Shown here: positions 54,336-63,392 of the stretch, piece after piece
Layout of the letters: each line of letters starts with the position of its first letter
How positions within the stretch are numbered: the stretch's first letter is position 1
Source of the DNA: JANYLB01 sp963837715
GTDB lineage: Bacteria; Actinomycetota; Acidimicrobiia; IMCC26256; JANYLB01
NCBI GenBank assembly: GCA_963837715.1
Contig: CAWIOF010000004.1
Span: 1,054,001-1,118,000, forward strand
DNA: 64,000 nt
Direction: 5' to 3'
The notes under the pieces: model-generated
The model's input: only the letters and a program-made list of their open reading frames with translations
Told to the model about the DNA's origin: nothing
Database searches by the model: none
Translations under genes and position numbers: made by a program

Positions 54336-55322
54336 ATGGCAGGCACCGCCGATCGCAAGAAGATGCAGTACCGACGACTGGGCCGCTCCGGCCTGCAGGT
54401 GAGCGTCCTGTCGTTCGGATCGTGGGTCACGTTCGGTGGCCAGCTCGAGGGTGAAGGCGCCGAGGCGTGCCTGCAGACGGCCTACGACGCCGGGGTGAAC
54501 TTCTACGACAACGCGGAGGCCTACGCCGGCGGCGAGTCAGAACGGATCATGGGCGAGGCGATCGCGAACCTCGGGTGGCCGCGGCATTCGTACGTGATCT
54601 CGACGAAGGTCTTCTGGGGCATCCACCGCGGCCCGAACATGGCCAACACGCTCAACCGCAAGTACCTGATGCAGGCGATCGACGGGTCGCTCGAGCGGTT
54701 CGGTCTCGACTTCGTCGACATCCTCTACTGTCACCGCGCCGACCCCGACACGCCGCTCGAGGAGACGGTGTGGGCGATGTCCGACATCATCGCCAGCGGC
54801 AAGGCGCTCTACTGGGGGACGTCGGAGTGGACAGCCGACGAGATCCGCGCCGCATGGGAGATCGCCGAGCGCCACCACCTGCACAAGCCAGTGGTCGAGC
54901 AGCCGCAGTACAACCTGCTCTCCCGGCGCCGGGTCGAGAAGGAGTACGCCCGCCTCTACGACGACATCGGCCTGGGCCTCACCATCTGGAGCCCTTTGGC
55001 GTCGGGTCTGCTCACCGGCAAGTACCTCGACTCGGTGCCCGACGACAGCCGGGCCAGCCAGCCCGGCTACGAGTGGCTGAAGCCGTCGGTCACCGACCCG
55101 GCTGCGAGTGAGAAGGTCCGCGGCCTCGTGGCGATCGCCGACGATCTGGGCTGCTCACCGGCCCAGCTCGCGATCGCCTGGTGCGCGCACAACCCCCGCG
55201 TGTCGACGGTGATCCTGGGTGCCAGCAAGGTCGCGCAGCTGCACGACAACCTGGGCGCGCTCGACGTGCTCCCGCTCCTCGACGACGACGTGCTCGCCCG
55301 GATCGACGAGGTCGTCCGGTAG
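54336..55322 (+). CDS. Aldo/keto reductase, Kv-beta-like
   Basis: 328-residue TIM-barrel oxidoreductase. YRRLGRSGLQVSVLSFGSW start, YDNAEAYAGGESERIMG (Asp and catalytic Tyr), STKVFWG (Lys), CHRADPDTPLEE (His), and VVEQPQYNLLSR; tetrad is complete. The sequence is of the potassium-channel beta-subunit/YghZ class that reduces aldehydes with NADPH. ATG 54336 follows GAGGAG. Possibly cotranscribed with the VOC gene. Confidence 0.92.
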   Translation: MAGTADRKKMQYRRLGRSGLQVSVLSFGSWVTFGGQLEGEGAEACLQTAYDAGVNFYDNAEAYAGGESERIMGEAIANLGWPRHSYVISTKVFWGIHRGPNMANTLNRKYLMQAIDGSLERFGLDFVDILYCHRADPDTPLEETVWAMSDIIASGKALYWGTSEWTADEIRAAWEIAERHHLHKPVVEQPQYNLLSRRRVEKEYARLYDDIGLGLTIWSPLASGLLTGKYLDSVPDDSRASQPGYEWLKPSVTDPAASEKVRGLVAIADDLGCSPAQLAIAWCAHNPRVSTVILGASKVAQLHDNLGALDVLPLLDDDVLARIDEVVR

Positions 55323-55378
55323 CGCGGGTCGCGACGAGCGGGCCCGTGAGCGTGAGCCCGTGGGTCCGGTGAGTCAGG

Positions 55379-55750
55379 TCAGGCGTTGATGCCGGCGTTG
55401 GTGCGACGACCGCGTCGGACCATCACCGCACCGACGGCCACCGCGCCCACACCGATCGCCGCGATACCGGCGATGTCGCCACCGGTGAACGGCAGCGACC
55501 CCCGCGTCACCTGGGTGCCGAGCACCTCGGTGCCGGAGCCCCTGTTCTTGGTCTCGGTCTTGCCCGCGACCTCGGGGTCGCTGGTCGGCTTGTTCGTGTT
55601 CTCGGGGTTCACCACGGGGGGAGGCGGAACCGGGTAGTCGTCGACCGCGAACGCAGCCGAAGCGGGGAGGGCGGCGCCGGCCGCGATCGTGATCGCGGCG
55701 AGCCCTCCGAGAAGAATCCGTCGAGTTGATCGACGCGGTCCGTGCCCCAT
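55379..55750 (-). CDS. Small LPFTG-anchored surface protein (123 aa)
   Basis: 123 residues. Twin-Arg-rich start and signal helix (RILLGGLAAITIAAGAALPASAAFA), then a short Pro/Asn-rich linker (PVPPPPVVNPENTNKP), a SLPFTGG sorting motif at about residue 85, a hydrophobic helix (IAGIAAIGVGAVAVGAVMV) and an RRGRR tail: a complete LPXTG-type sortase substrate. A sortase would cleave after Thr and join it to peptidoglycan. No sortase is encoded in the window. AGGAGG seven bases before the ATG. Confidence 0.83.
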   Translation of the reverse strand: MGHGPRRSTRRILLGGLAAITIAAGAALPASAAFAVDDYPVPPPPVVNPENTNKPTSDPEVAGKTETKNRGSGTEVLGTQVTRGSLPFTGGDIAGIAAIGVGAVAVGAVMVRRGRRTNAGINA

Positions 55751-55792
55751 TCCATGGCCTCCTGTAGGTGGTGCGTTCCAAGGGGAATCTAC

Positions 55793-56497
55793 TCACAAAT
55801 CCGTACTCCCGTGCGGATCCGCCGGGCGCCTGACCGCGAGGAACTCGAGCCGGGTCCGCACCCGGAAGCCGAGCGCCTCGTACAGCCGGATGGCGTTGAC
55901 GTTCGACACCGTCGCGTGGAGGAACGGCTGCTCGCCCCGCGCCACGATTCCGGCCACGAGTTGGCCGACGAGCGAGCCGGCGATGCCCTGGCCCCTGACC
56001 TCGACGTCGGTGCAGACCGCGCTGATCTCGGTGAACCCCGGGAGGTGCATCCGGTGCCCGGCCATCGCCACGAGGTGACCGTCCCGGCGCACCCCCAGAT
56101 AGCCGCCGAGCTCGACGGTGCGGGGGAGGAAGGGCCCCGGCTCGGTGCGTCCGACCAGGGCGAGCATGTCGGCGACATCGTCGAGGCCGAGCGGCGCGCC
56201 GATCCATCCCGGACCCTCGCCGGGCTCCACCGTGGTCGGGCCCACCATCTGGACTCCGGGGATGCGGCCGACGGTCTCCCAGGAGTCGGGCGGCTCGAGC
56301 GGCCGACGGGCGGTGAGCACCGCGACCTCGTCGGGTCCGTACAGCGCCGCGAGGTCGGCCCAGGCTGCAGCGTCGGGGTCGTCGGCCATCCCCGCGAACG
56401 GTGTGACCTCGGGGTCGTAGCGCGCCGCCCGACCCTCCGTGCGCGCGAACCGGCCGTCGGGTCCCTGCAGCGCGTGCCACATCGGGTTGTCGAGCAT
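55793..56497 (-). CDS. GNAT family N-acetyltransferase
   Basis: 234 residues. C-terminal acetyltransferase core: GYLGVRRDGHLVAMAGHRMH, TDVEVRGQGIAGSLVGQLV (acetyl-CoA loop), and HATVSNVNAIRLYEALGFRVRTRLEFL. N-terminal half is less conserved. ATG at 56497 shares its A with the TGA of the upstream ene-reductase (TGATG), so it is coupled to that operon. Acetyl acceptor unknown. Confidence 0.85.
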   Translation of the reverse strand: MLDNPMWHALQGPDGRFARTEGRAARYDPEVTPFAGMADDPDAAAWADLAALYGPDEVAVLTARRPLEPPDSWETVGRIPGVQMVGPTTVEPGEGPGWIGAPLGLDDVADMLALVGRTEPGPFLPRTVELGGYLGVRRDGHLVAMAGHRMHLPGFTEISAVCTDVEVRGQGIAGSLVGQLVAGIVARGEQPFLHATVSNVNAIRLYEALGFRVRTRLEFLAVRRPADPHGSTDL

Positions 56498-57763
56498 CAC
56501 GACGAGCGGTGGACGTCGGGGTTGTAGCACGCGCCCTTCATCCCGAGCATCTGGGCGGGGACGCACCGGTTCGAGTTCCGGCAGCGTCCGGGCCCGTCGA
56601 CGTGGGCGAGGATGCGCGCCGCGAGGTCGGGTTCCGCGTAGAAGGGACGGCCGATGCCGACCAGGTCGGCCTCGCCGCGCTCGAGGATCTGCCGCACCTC
56701 CGACGCGGTGCGGATCCCTCCGACCGCGAGGACGGGGATGCCGGCTCCGCGGTGCACGGCGGCGAACAGGTCGCGGTTCCACACCGACCGGAAGGGGGCG
56801 GTCCGCCCACCCCACCAGGCTCCACCCTTGATGATGGCGCGACGCGTGCGGGTCGGCGCGGCGCGGGCGAGCCGCGTCGCCATCCCGGGGTTCGTCCAGA
56901 ACGAATCGGGCACACCACCGCGAGACAGAGTCGTGTCGGGGAAGACCGAGACCGCGGACAGGGGTGATCGCGTCGAACCCCCATTCCTCGACGAGCCGCG
57001 CGAGACGCAACGCATCGTCGAGCGTCGAGCGGGGGAAGCCGGGCGGTGCAGTCTCGGCCGGCACCTTCACGGTGCACGGGAAGTCGGGCCCCGCCCGACG
57101 CGCGACTGCGGCACGGATCAACCGCAACACGCGTGCCCGTGCCTCGAGCGAACCACCGAACTCGTCGGTGCGGTGGTTGTAGAACGGCGACAGGAACTGG
57201 TCGAGCAGCTTCGCGTTCGCCGAGCCGAGCTGGACGCCGTCGTAGCCGGCCTCTCGGAGCCAGGCCGACACCTCGCCGTAGCGCTCGGCCATCGCGTGGA
57301 CCTCGGCGGTGGTCATGACGTGCACGGGTACGCCGCGGAATCCCGGCCGGAGCGGCCAGGGAACCGGCGCGGCGGCCAGGACCGGCCCGCGCCGGGCCGA
57401 CGCGTACGGCTCGTGCCAGGCCTCCATCGCGTAGAGCCCGCCGTGGCCGAGCTGCACGAAGATCGCCGCGCCTTCGGCATGCACCGCGTCGACCATCGGG
57501 GCCAGCCGCATCGCCTTCTCCCGGGTGTCGACGCAGGTCATCCCCGGCGACGTCCGGCCCTCGGCCCAGATGCACGACGAGCCCTGCACCACGAGCCCCA
57601 CACCGTGGCGGGCGTTCTCGACGAAGTGCCGTGCATAGGCCTCGGCCGCGTCGTCGCCGTCGCCGGCGCCCTCGAGCACCGGCGCCCGGTACAGGCGGTT
57701 GCGGATCGTGGCTCCCCCGATCCGGATCGGTTCGTGGAGGAGGGTGTTCGACTCCGTGGTCAC
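56497..57763 (-). CDS. NADH:flavin oxidoreductase, Old Yellow Enzyme family (one frameshift)
   Basis: 421 residues when an extra C near 56965 is removed. FMN barrel: IRNRLYRAPVLEGAG, FVQLGHGGLYAME, GYDGVQLGSANAKLLDQFLSPFYNHRTDEFGGS (active-site His/Asn region), then VSVFPDTTLSRGG and VLAVGGIRTASEVRQILERGEADLVGIGRPF. Reduces activated C=C bonds. A second C-terminal Cys-rich patch (CRNSNRCVPAQMLGMKGACYN) resembles the Fe-S region of the 2,4-dienoyl-CoA reductase branch, so this may be the longer, cluster-bearing type. GTG overlaps the ligase stop. Confidence 0.84.
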
Positions 57764-59116
57764 GGGTCTTCGAGGCCCAGGTGCGCGGCGAGGTGGGACC
57801 GACGGACCTTGCCGGTCGGGCTGATGGGGATCTCGTCGACCACGAGCACCTGCTTCGGGCGCTTGTACGGCGCGACGCGCGTCGCGAGCCACTCGTCGAC
57901 GTCGCCGGCCGCGAGATCCCCCACGACCGCGCAGCACACGCGTCGACCCCATCGTTCGTCGTCGGTGCCGAACACCACGACCTCCTGCACTCCTGGATGC
58001 GTGAGGAGGACCCGCTCGACCTCGAGTGGGTACACGTTCATCCCGCCCGTGATCACGAGATCGTCGCGGCGGCCGTCGAGGAAGAGGTAGCCGTCGGCGT
58101 CGAGCCGGCCGATGTCGCCCACGGTGAAGGCGTCGTCGCGCCACGCCCGCGCGGTCTTCTCCGGGTCGCGCCAGTACTCGAAGCGCGCGTGACGGGGGAC
58201 CGTGCACCAGATCGTGCCGTCGGCGTCGGTCTCGAGTGTGCGTCCGGGGCGCGCCCGCCCGACGGTACCCGGCCGTGCCGACCATTCCTCGGGGGAGCAC
58301 ACCGTGAACTGGCCCTCGGTCGATCCGTAGAACTCCCACAGCGCGCCGGCGGGAAACGCGGCGAGCGCGCGCTCCTTGAGCGGATCGGGGCACGGTGCGC
58401 CGGCGTGCGCGACGAGGCGGAACGACCCGAGCGGTGGTGGGCGATCGAGCGCGAAGATCCGCTGGAGGTGCGCGGGCGCGACGAACGTGGTCGTCGGCCG
58501 GTGCGTCGCGATGGCGTCGGCGACCGGGCCGGCCTCGAATGCACCGGTGAGCACCACCGAGCCGCCCGCGAGCAGCGTTCCGGCGGCGAAGCGCAGCGGG
58601 GCCGAGTGGTAGAGCGCCGAGGCGACGAGATGCACGTCGTCGGCGGCGAATCCCCACACCTCGCGCTCCTCGGCCAGCAGCGCGGCGGCGTCGGGCTCGT
58701 CGAGCAGGCCGCTCCACACTCCCTTCGGGATTCCGGTCGTCCCGCTCGTGTAGAGCATCGGCCGAGCGAGCGGCCACGGTGCGAGCTCGGGTGCCGATCC
58801 GGCGCGCCGTGAGTCCTCGCCGACGAGCCCGCTGAGGTCGTCACCGCGCACCGTCAGGGCCGGATCGGCATCGGCGAGCAGCGCCTGTTGCTCGCCGGGG
58901 AGGAGGTTCGGGTTGAGGAGCACGGGAACGATGCCCGTGCGCAGCGCGCCGAGCGCGACGGCGAGGTACGCAGCCGTTCCCGACGCGATGATCGCGACCC
59001 GGTCGCCGGGTTCGAGGCCGCGGGCCGCGAGCGCGCGCAGCCGCGGCCCGCTGGTCGCGCTCGGAAGCTTCGGCGGTGACGACGACCGCCCGCCCGGTGT
59101 CCATGGCGTGCATCAT
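57760..59116 (-). CDS. Acyl-CoA synthetase, AMP-binding family (one frameshift)
   Basis: 451 residues when one extra base near 59047 is removed. AMP motif YTSGTTGIPKGVW, GYLFLDGRRDDLVITGGMNVYPLEVE (hinge) and C-terminal PISPTGKVRRSHL with the catalytic Lys. It activates a carboxylic acid with ATP and CoA. It is somewhat short for the family. ATG 59116 follows GGGAGCAGGC; ATGs at 59113 and 59104 are alternatives. First gene of a coupled set with the ene-reductase and GNAT, together a likely acyl-CoA processing operon. Confidence 0.86.
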
Positions 59117-59145
59117 GCCTGCTCCCGGATCACAGCTGCTCCGGG

Positions 59146-59151
59146 TAGCGT
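59146..59151 (+). promoter_or_regulatory. Candidate -10 box (TAGCGT), leaderless MBL-operon mRNA
   Basis: TAGCGT followed by GCCGCC and then the GTG at 59158: the same TAnnnT-N6-start pattern, and the same hexamer, as before the hydrolase at 4802. No Shine-Dalgarno sequence precedes the GTG. Confidence 0.48.
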
Positions 59152-59157
59152 GCCGCC

Positions 59158-60461
59158 GTGCTGAGCGACGTGACGAGGTCACGGCCCGGAGCCACCGAGA
59201 TCCGCCCCGCGTGGCAGGAAGCCGCCGAAGAGGTCGCCGACGGCGTCTACCTCTCGCAGGGCCTCTCGAACAGCTACCTCGTGGTCACCTCCGAGGGCCG
59301 GGTCGTGATCAACACGGGGATGGGGTTCGAGGCCGGGCACCACCGCCGCCTCTACGACGCCGTCGACGCGTCGCGGGTGCACGCGGTGCTCCTGACCCAG
59401 GGACACGTCGACCACGTGGGAGGCGTCGACCACTTCCGCGAGGCGGCCGGCGAGCCCACGTTGGTGATCGCGCAGGCGAACAACCCGTCGTGCCAAGCCG
59501 ACGACGCCCGCATCCACCGATTCCGGGTCAAGCGCTCGATGCCGTACTGGGCGAACGCGATCCGTCAGGCCGACGAGTTCATCCGCCGCCAGCCCGCCGA
59601 CGCGCCGGTGCCCGCACAGAGCACGCCGACTCCCGACATGCTTGTTCGACGACCGCTATGAGTTCTCGCTCGGCGAGACGACGATTCGTCTGCATCTCCA
59701 CTCCCGGCGGCGAAACGCTCGACTCGATGGTGATCTGGATGCCCGATCGGGGCATCGCGTTCGTCGGCAACGTGTTCAGTGCGCTGTTCGGTCATTTCCC
59801 GAACCTCGTGACACTGCGTGCCGACCGTCTGCGGTTCGCGCTCCCGTTCGTCGACGCGGTGCAGACGGTGATCGATCTCGAGCCCGAGATCCTCTGCACC
59901 GGACACTTCGCGCCCCTCCGCGGTCGTGACTCGATCCGTGCCGAGCTCGAGCGGGTGCGCGACGCCGTGCAGTACGTGCACGACGAGACGGTCGCCGGGA
60001 TGAACGCCGGTACCGACGTCGCGACCCTGATGCGAGAGATCCACCTCCCCGAGCACCTCGAGGTCGGCGAGGGGTACGGCAAGGTGTCGTGGGGAGTGCG
60101 GTCGATCTGGGAGGCCTACGCGGGCTGGTTCCACGCCCGGGCGACCACAGAGCTCTACCCGCTCGCCGCCGACGCGGTCGCCCCCGATCTCGTGGCGCTC
60201 GCCGGCGGTCCCGATGCGGTGGTCGGCGCGGCGCTCGCCCGCCTCGACCGCGACGAGGCGGTCGAGGCAGTGGCGCTGCTCGAAGCTGCACTCGTGGCCG
60301 ACCCCGACCACCACGACGCGCTCGAGGCGTTCGTCGCCGCGCACCAGGTGCTCCTCGCGCAGCACGCAGCGGAGCACGCCGACGACTTCGAGAACTTCTG
60401 GCTCACCGGCTGGTTGCGCTTCCAGATCGCGCAGGCCGAGGAACGGCTGCAGCGCTCGTGA
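59158..60461 (+). CDS. MBL-fold hydrolase, alkyl-sulfatase-like with dimerisation domain (two frameshifts)
   Basis: 433 residues when two extra bases (about 59640 and 59693) are removed. Metallo-beta-lactamase motif LTQGHVDHVGGVDHF, TPGGETLDSMVIWMPDRGIAFVGNVF, and TGHFAP supply the metal ligands. The C-terminal helical part (GVRSIWEAYAGWFHARATTELYP) matches the dimerisation domain of SdsA-type alkylsulfatases, although the final SCP2-like domain is absent. Sulfate ester or thioester hydrolysis is possible; the adjacent sulfotransferase is striking. Its TGA overlaps the sulfotransferase GTG. Confidence 0.82.
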
Positions 60462-61648
60462 GCCGAGCCCCGACGGCCGACGCGCTCGTCGACGAGCTCG
60501 TCGACGCAGCGGTCGCGGCCACGGGCCTCGACGACTTCGGCGACTGGGCCTGGCGCGACGGGCTCGACGCGTTGGCGGGTTCGATCGTCGCCGACGCGGC
60601 CCTGAACGATGCCGGTCGGTTCATCCTGCAGTCGTGGACCCACGACCGACTCGTCAACCGGCTACGGGTCGTCGACTGGCTCCGGGCCCATCCCGAGGTC
60701 GGCGCGCAACCGGTGGGCGCACCGATCGTGGTCGCCGGGATGCTGCGGACCGGGACCACCATCCTCCTGGAGCTCCTCGCCCAGGATCCGGCGAACCGAC
60801 CCCTGATGAAGTGGGAGGGCCTCACCAGCGTGCCGCCACCCACCACTGCGGAGTTCGACCGTGATCCGCGCATCGCGGTCGAGGTCGAGAAGCAGGAGGC
60901 CATCTACTCGATGGTCCCCGAGCTCAAGGCTGTGCACTGGGAACCGGGCGACGGCCCGACCGAGTGCGTGGCCCTGCTCACCCAGTCGTTCCGGGCCCAG
61001 GACTGGCACGGGCTGTTCCGGGTGCCGGGGTACGTCGAGTGGTTCCACGGCTGCGACATGGGGCCCGCCTACGCGTACCACCGCGCCTCGCTCCAGCTGC
61101 TGCAGTCGGCGGCACCCGGCCGCTGGGTCCTGAAGGCACCGGGCCACCTCCTCGCACTCGATTCGCTCGTTGCCGTCTATCCCGATGCCCGCCTCGTCGT
61201 GACGCACCGCGACCCGCTCGAGACCGTGCCGTCGAGCATCTCGCTCTCGGTCACCGCTCGCCCGGATTCGCTCACGAGCGCGTGGTCGGGTGCGGGCGAA
61301 TCGCTCGGCACGTACTTCGCCCGACTCTGGGTCGACGTGCTCGGACTCATGGTCGACCGACTCGGCGAGTTCCGCGACCGTCGCCCCGATGTGACCGTGT
61401 ACGACCTGCACTACCGCGACCTCGTCGCGGATCCCGTCGGCGCGGTCGCCGCGATCTACGCCCAGTGGGGCGACGAGCTCAGTCCGGATGCCGAGCAGCG
61501 CATGCACGCGTACTTGGAGTCACATCCCCAGGGTCGCCACGGCGCCCACCGCTATTCCGTTGCCGACTTCGGGTTGGACGAAGGCACGGTGCGGAGTCGA
61601 TTTGCCGACTACTGCGATCGCTACGACGTGCTGGAGCCGGTCCGATGA
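60458..61648 (+). CDS. Sulfotransferase (Sulfotransfer_3 family)
   Basis: 396 residues. IVVAGMLRTGTTILLELLAQDP is the PAPS loop and ARLVVTHRDPLETVPSSISL the 3'-phosphate motif; RWVLKAPGHLLALDSL matches the segment in the gene at 25441, with which it shares order and length. Start GTG overlaps the preceding stop (GTGA), and its TGA overlaps the next ATG (ATGA), so it is coupled on both sides. Sulfate acceptor unknown. Confidence 0.87.
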   Translation: MSRAPTADALVDELVDAAVAATGLDDFGDWAWRDGLDALAGSIVADAALNDAGRFILQSWTHDRLVNRLRVVDWLRAHPEVGAQPVGAPIVVAGMLRTGTTILLELLAQDPANRPLMKWEGLTSVPPPTTAEFDRDPRIAVEVEKQEAIYSMVPELKAVHWEPGDGPTECVALLTQSFRAQDWHGLFRVPGYVEWFHGCDMGPAYAYHRASLQLLQSAAPGRWVLKAPGHLLALDSLVAVYPDARLVVTHRDPLETVPSSISLSVTARPDSLTSAWSGAGESLGTYFARLWVDVLGLMVDRLGEFRDRRPDVTVYDLHYRDLVADPVGAVAAIYAQWGDELSPDAEQRMHAYLESHPQGRHGAHRYSVADFGLDEGTVRSRFADYCDRYDVLEPVR

Positions 61649-62652
61649 GCGAGCTCCGCCTCGCGCTCGTGGGTTGCGGTGCGATCAGCGACTGGCACGC
61701 GACGGCGCTCGCGGCTGCCGCACCGCGCACCGTTGTGACCGCGTGCATCGACCCCGACCCGGATCGTGCCGCGGTAGCGGCGGCGCGGCAGCCCGACGCC
61801 TCGGTGTTCGGCTCACTCGACGAAGCCCTCGCGAGCGACACGTTCGATGCCGTCGACCTCATGGTCCCGCACCACCTCCACGAGGAGCTTGCGATCGCGT
61901 CGTTCGCGGCGGGAAAGCACGTGCTGCTCGAGAAGCCGATGGCCCCGACCCTCGACGCCTGCGACCGGATCCTCGCCGCGGCACGAGCCGCCGGGACCGT
62001 GTTCATGGTCGCCGAGAACGCGCAGTACTGGCCCGAGGTCCTCACCGCACAGCAGCTCCTCGCCGACGGTGCGATCGGTGAGCTGATCACCGCCCGGGCC
62101 TGGCACTGCTTCCCCCCGTTCGGCGACTTCTACGCAGGCGACGACCCGTGGCGCTTCGCGCTGGCCGCGGCCGGCGGCGGGATCGCGATCGACGCCGGTT
62201 CCCACTGGCTCCGGCCGCTGCGGATGTGGTGCGGGGAGCTCACCGAGGTCGTCGCCGTCACCGGCCGACCGCTTCCGGCGATGGAGGGCGAGTCGATGTG
62301 CCGGGCGCTGTGCCGCTTCGACTCCGGAGTCGTGGCCAGCTTCGACGCGTTCCTCGTTCCCGGTGCGGTGGCGAACGTTCCGCTCTTCCAGCTCACCGGG
62401 AGCGTCGGTGAGATCACGATCGACGGCCTGGGTCGGGTCCGACTCTTCGACGGCACCGATCACAAGGGGACCGTGGTCGGTCAGGGCAACTACCTCCTGA
62501 GCTACGAGGGCGAGATGGCCGACTTCGAGGCCGCGGTCCTCGACGGTCGCCCGCCGGCCGCCCCCGCCGAGTACGCCCTCGGCGAGCTGCGCGGCGCGCT
62601 CGCGATGTACCGATCGGCGGAAGCCGGAGCATGGGAGCCGGTGTGGGACTGA
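61645..62652 (+). CDS. Gfo/Idh/MocA family oxidoreductase
   Basis: 335 residues. NAD(P) loop ALVGCGAISDWHATAL, HVLLEKPMAPTLDACDRI (the EKP motif), and GGGIAIDAGSHWLRPLRMWCGE with the catalytic-type Asp/His. Usually oxidises or reduces sugars and cyclitols. Start overlaps the sulfotransferase stop; it continues into an SDR by a 22-base overlap. Confidence 0.9.
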   Translation: MSELRLALVGCGAISDWHATALAAAAPRTVVTACIDPDPDRAAVAAARQPDASVFGSLDEALASDTFDAVDLMVPHHLHEELAIASFAAGKHVLLEKPMAPTLDACDRILAAARAAGTVFMVAENAQYWPEVLTAQQLLADGAIGELITARAWHCFPPFGDFYAGDDPWRFALAAAGGGIAIDAGSHWLRPLRMWCGELTEVVAVTGRPLPAMEGESMCRALCRFDSGVVASFDAFLVPGAVANVPLFQLTGSVGEITIDGLGRVRLFDGTDHKGTVVGQGNYLLSYEGEMADFEAAVLDGRPPAAPAEYALGELRGALAMYRSAEAGAWEPVWD

Positions 62653-63392
62653 CCTTCGACTTCACCGACGCGGCGGTGCTCGTCACCGGGGGCACCCGGG
62701 GGATCGGGCTCGAGATCGCCCGTGCGTTCGTCGACGCGGGCGCGCACGTCACGATCACCGGAACCCGCGAGGACGAGGGTGCCTACGACGACGTCGATCT
62801 CACCCCCTTCACCTACCGGCGGTGCCGGATGACCGAACCCGACGACATCGACGCGCTGGTCGGGAAGGTGGACGTCCTCGACGTGCTGGTCAACAACGCG
62901 GGCGCCAACCTCCCGGGCGGGCGCAGCGAGTGGGATCCCGAGGTCTTCGCCGAGGTGCTGACGCTCAACCTCACCGGCGCGTTCCGTCTGACCACCGGGT
63001 GCCGGTCGTTCCTGCGACGCAGTGGGCACGAGGGCGGTGCCGCAGTCGTGAACCTCGGCTCGATGACCTCGTTCTTCGGCTTGGAGTACGTACCCGCCTA
63101 CGGCGCGGCGAAGGCCGCGGTCGTGCAACTGACGAAGACGCTCGCGGTCTCGTGGGCGCGCGACGGGATACGCGTCAACGCAGTGGCACCCGGCGTCGTC
63201 GAGACCGACATGACGGCCCCGATGCTCCCGATCGACCAGCTCACCGCGCCGATCCTGGCCCGGACACCTCTCGCCCGCTTCGGCACGGCCGCCGACATCG
63301 CGCCCGTCGTCCTCTTCCTCGCCTCGACCGGAGCCCGCTACGTGACCGGCCAGACCCTCGCGGTCGACGGTGGCTTCTCGGTGCAGGGATGA
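62631..63392 (+). CDS. SDR family oxidoreductase
   Basis: 253 residues from ATG 62631; GTG 62643 with GGGAG upstream is an equally good start. TGGTRGIGLEIARAF, DVLVNNAGANLPGG, VNLGSMTSFFGLEYVPAYGAAKAAV with Ser/Tyr/Lys, and YVTGQTLAVDGGFS: complete FabG-like SDR. Its TGA overlaps the ATG of the PhyH gene (ATGA). Confidence 0.9.
   Translation: MGAGVGLTFDFTDAAVLVTGGTRGIGLEIARAFVDAGAHVTITGTREDEGAYDDVDLTPFTYRRCRMTEPDDIDALVGKVDVLDVLVNNAGANLPGGRSEWDPEVFAEVLTLNLTGAFRLTTGCRSFLRRSGHEGGAAVVNLGSMTSFFGLEYVPAYGAAKAAVVQLTKTLAVSWARDGIRVNAVAPGVVETDMTAPMLPIDQLTAPILARTPLARFGTAADIAPVVLFLASTGARYVTGQTLAVDGGFSVQG

Noticed and set aside
55793..58777. 994-codon minus-strand open frame
   Set aside because: Fuses a shadow of the CoA ligase with the real ene-reductase start and the GNAT; overlaps and the frameshift near 56965 explain it.
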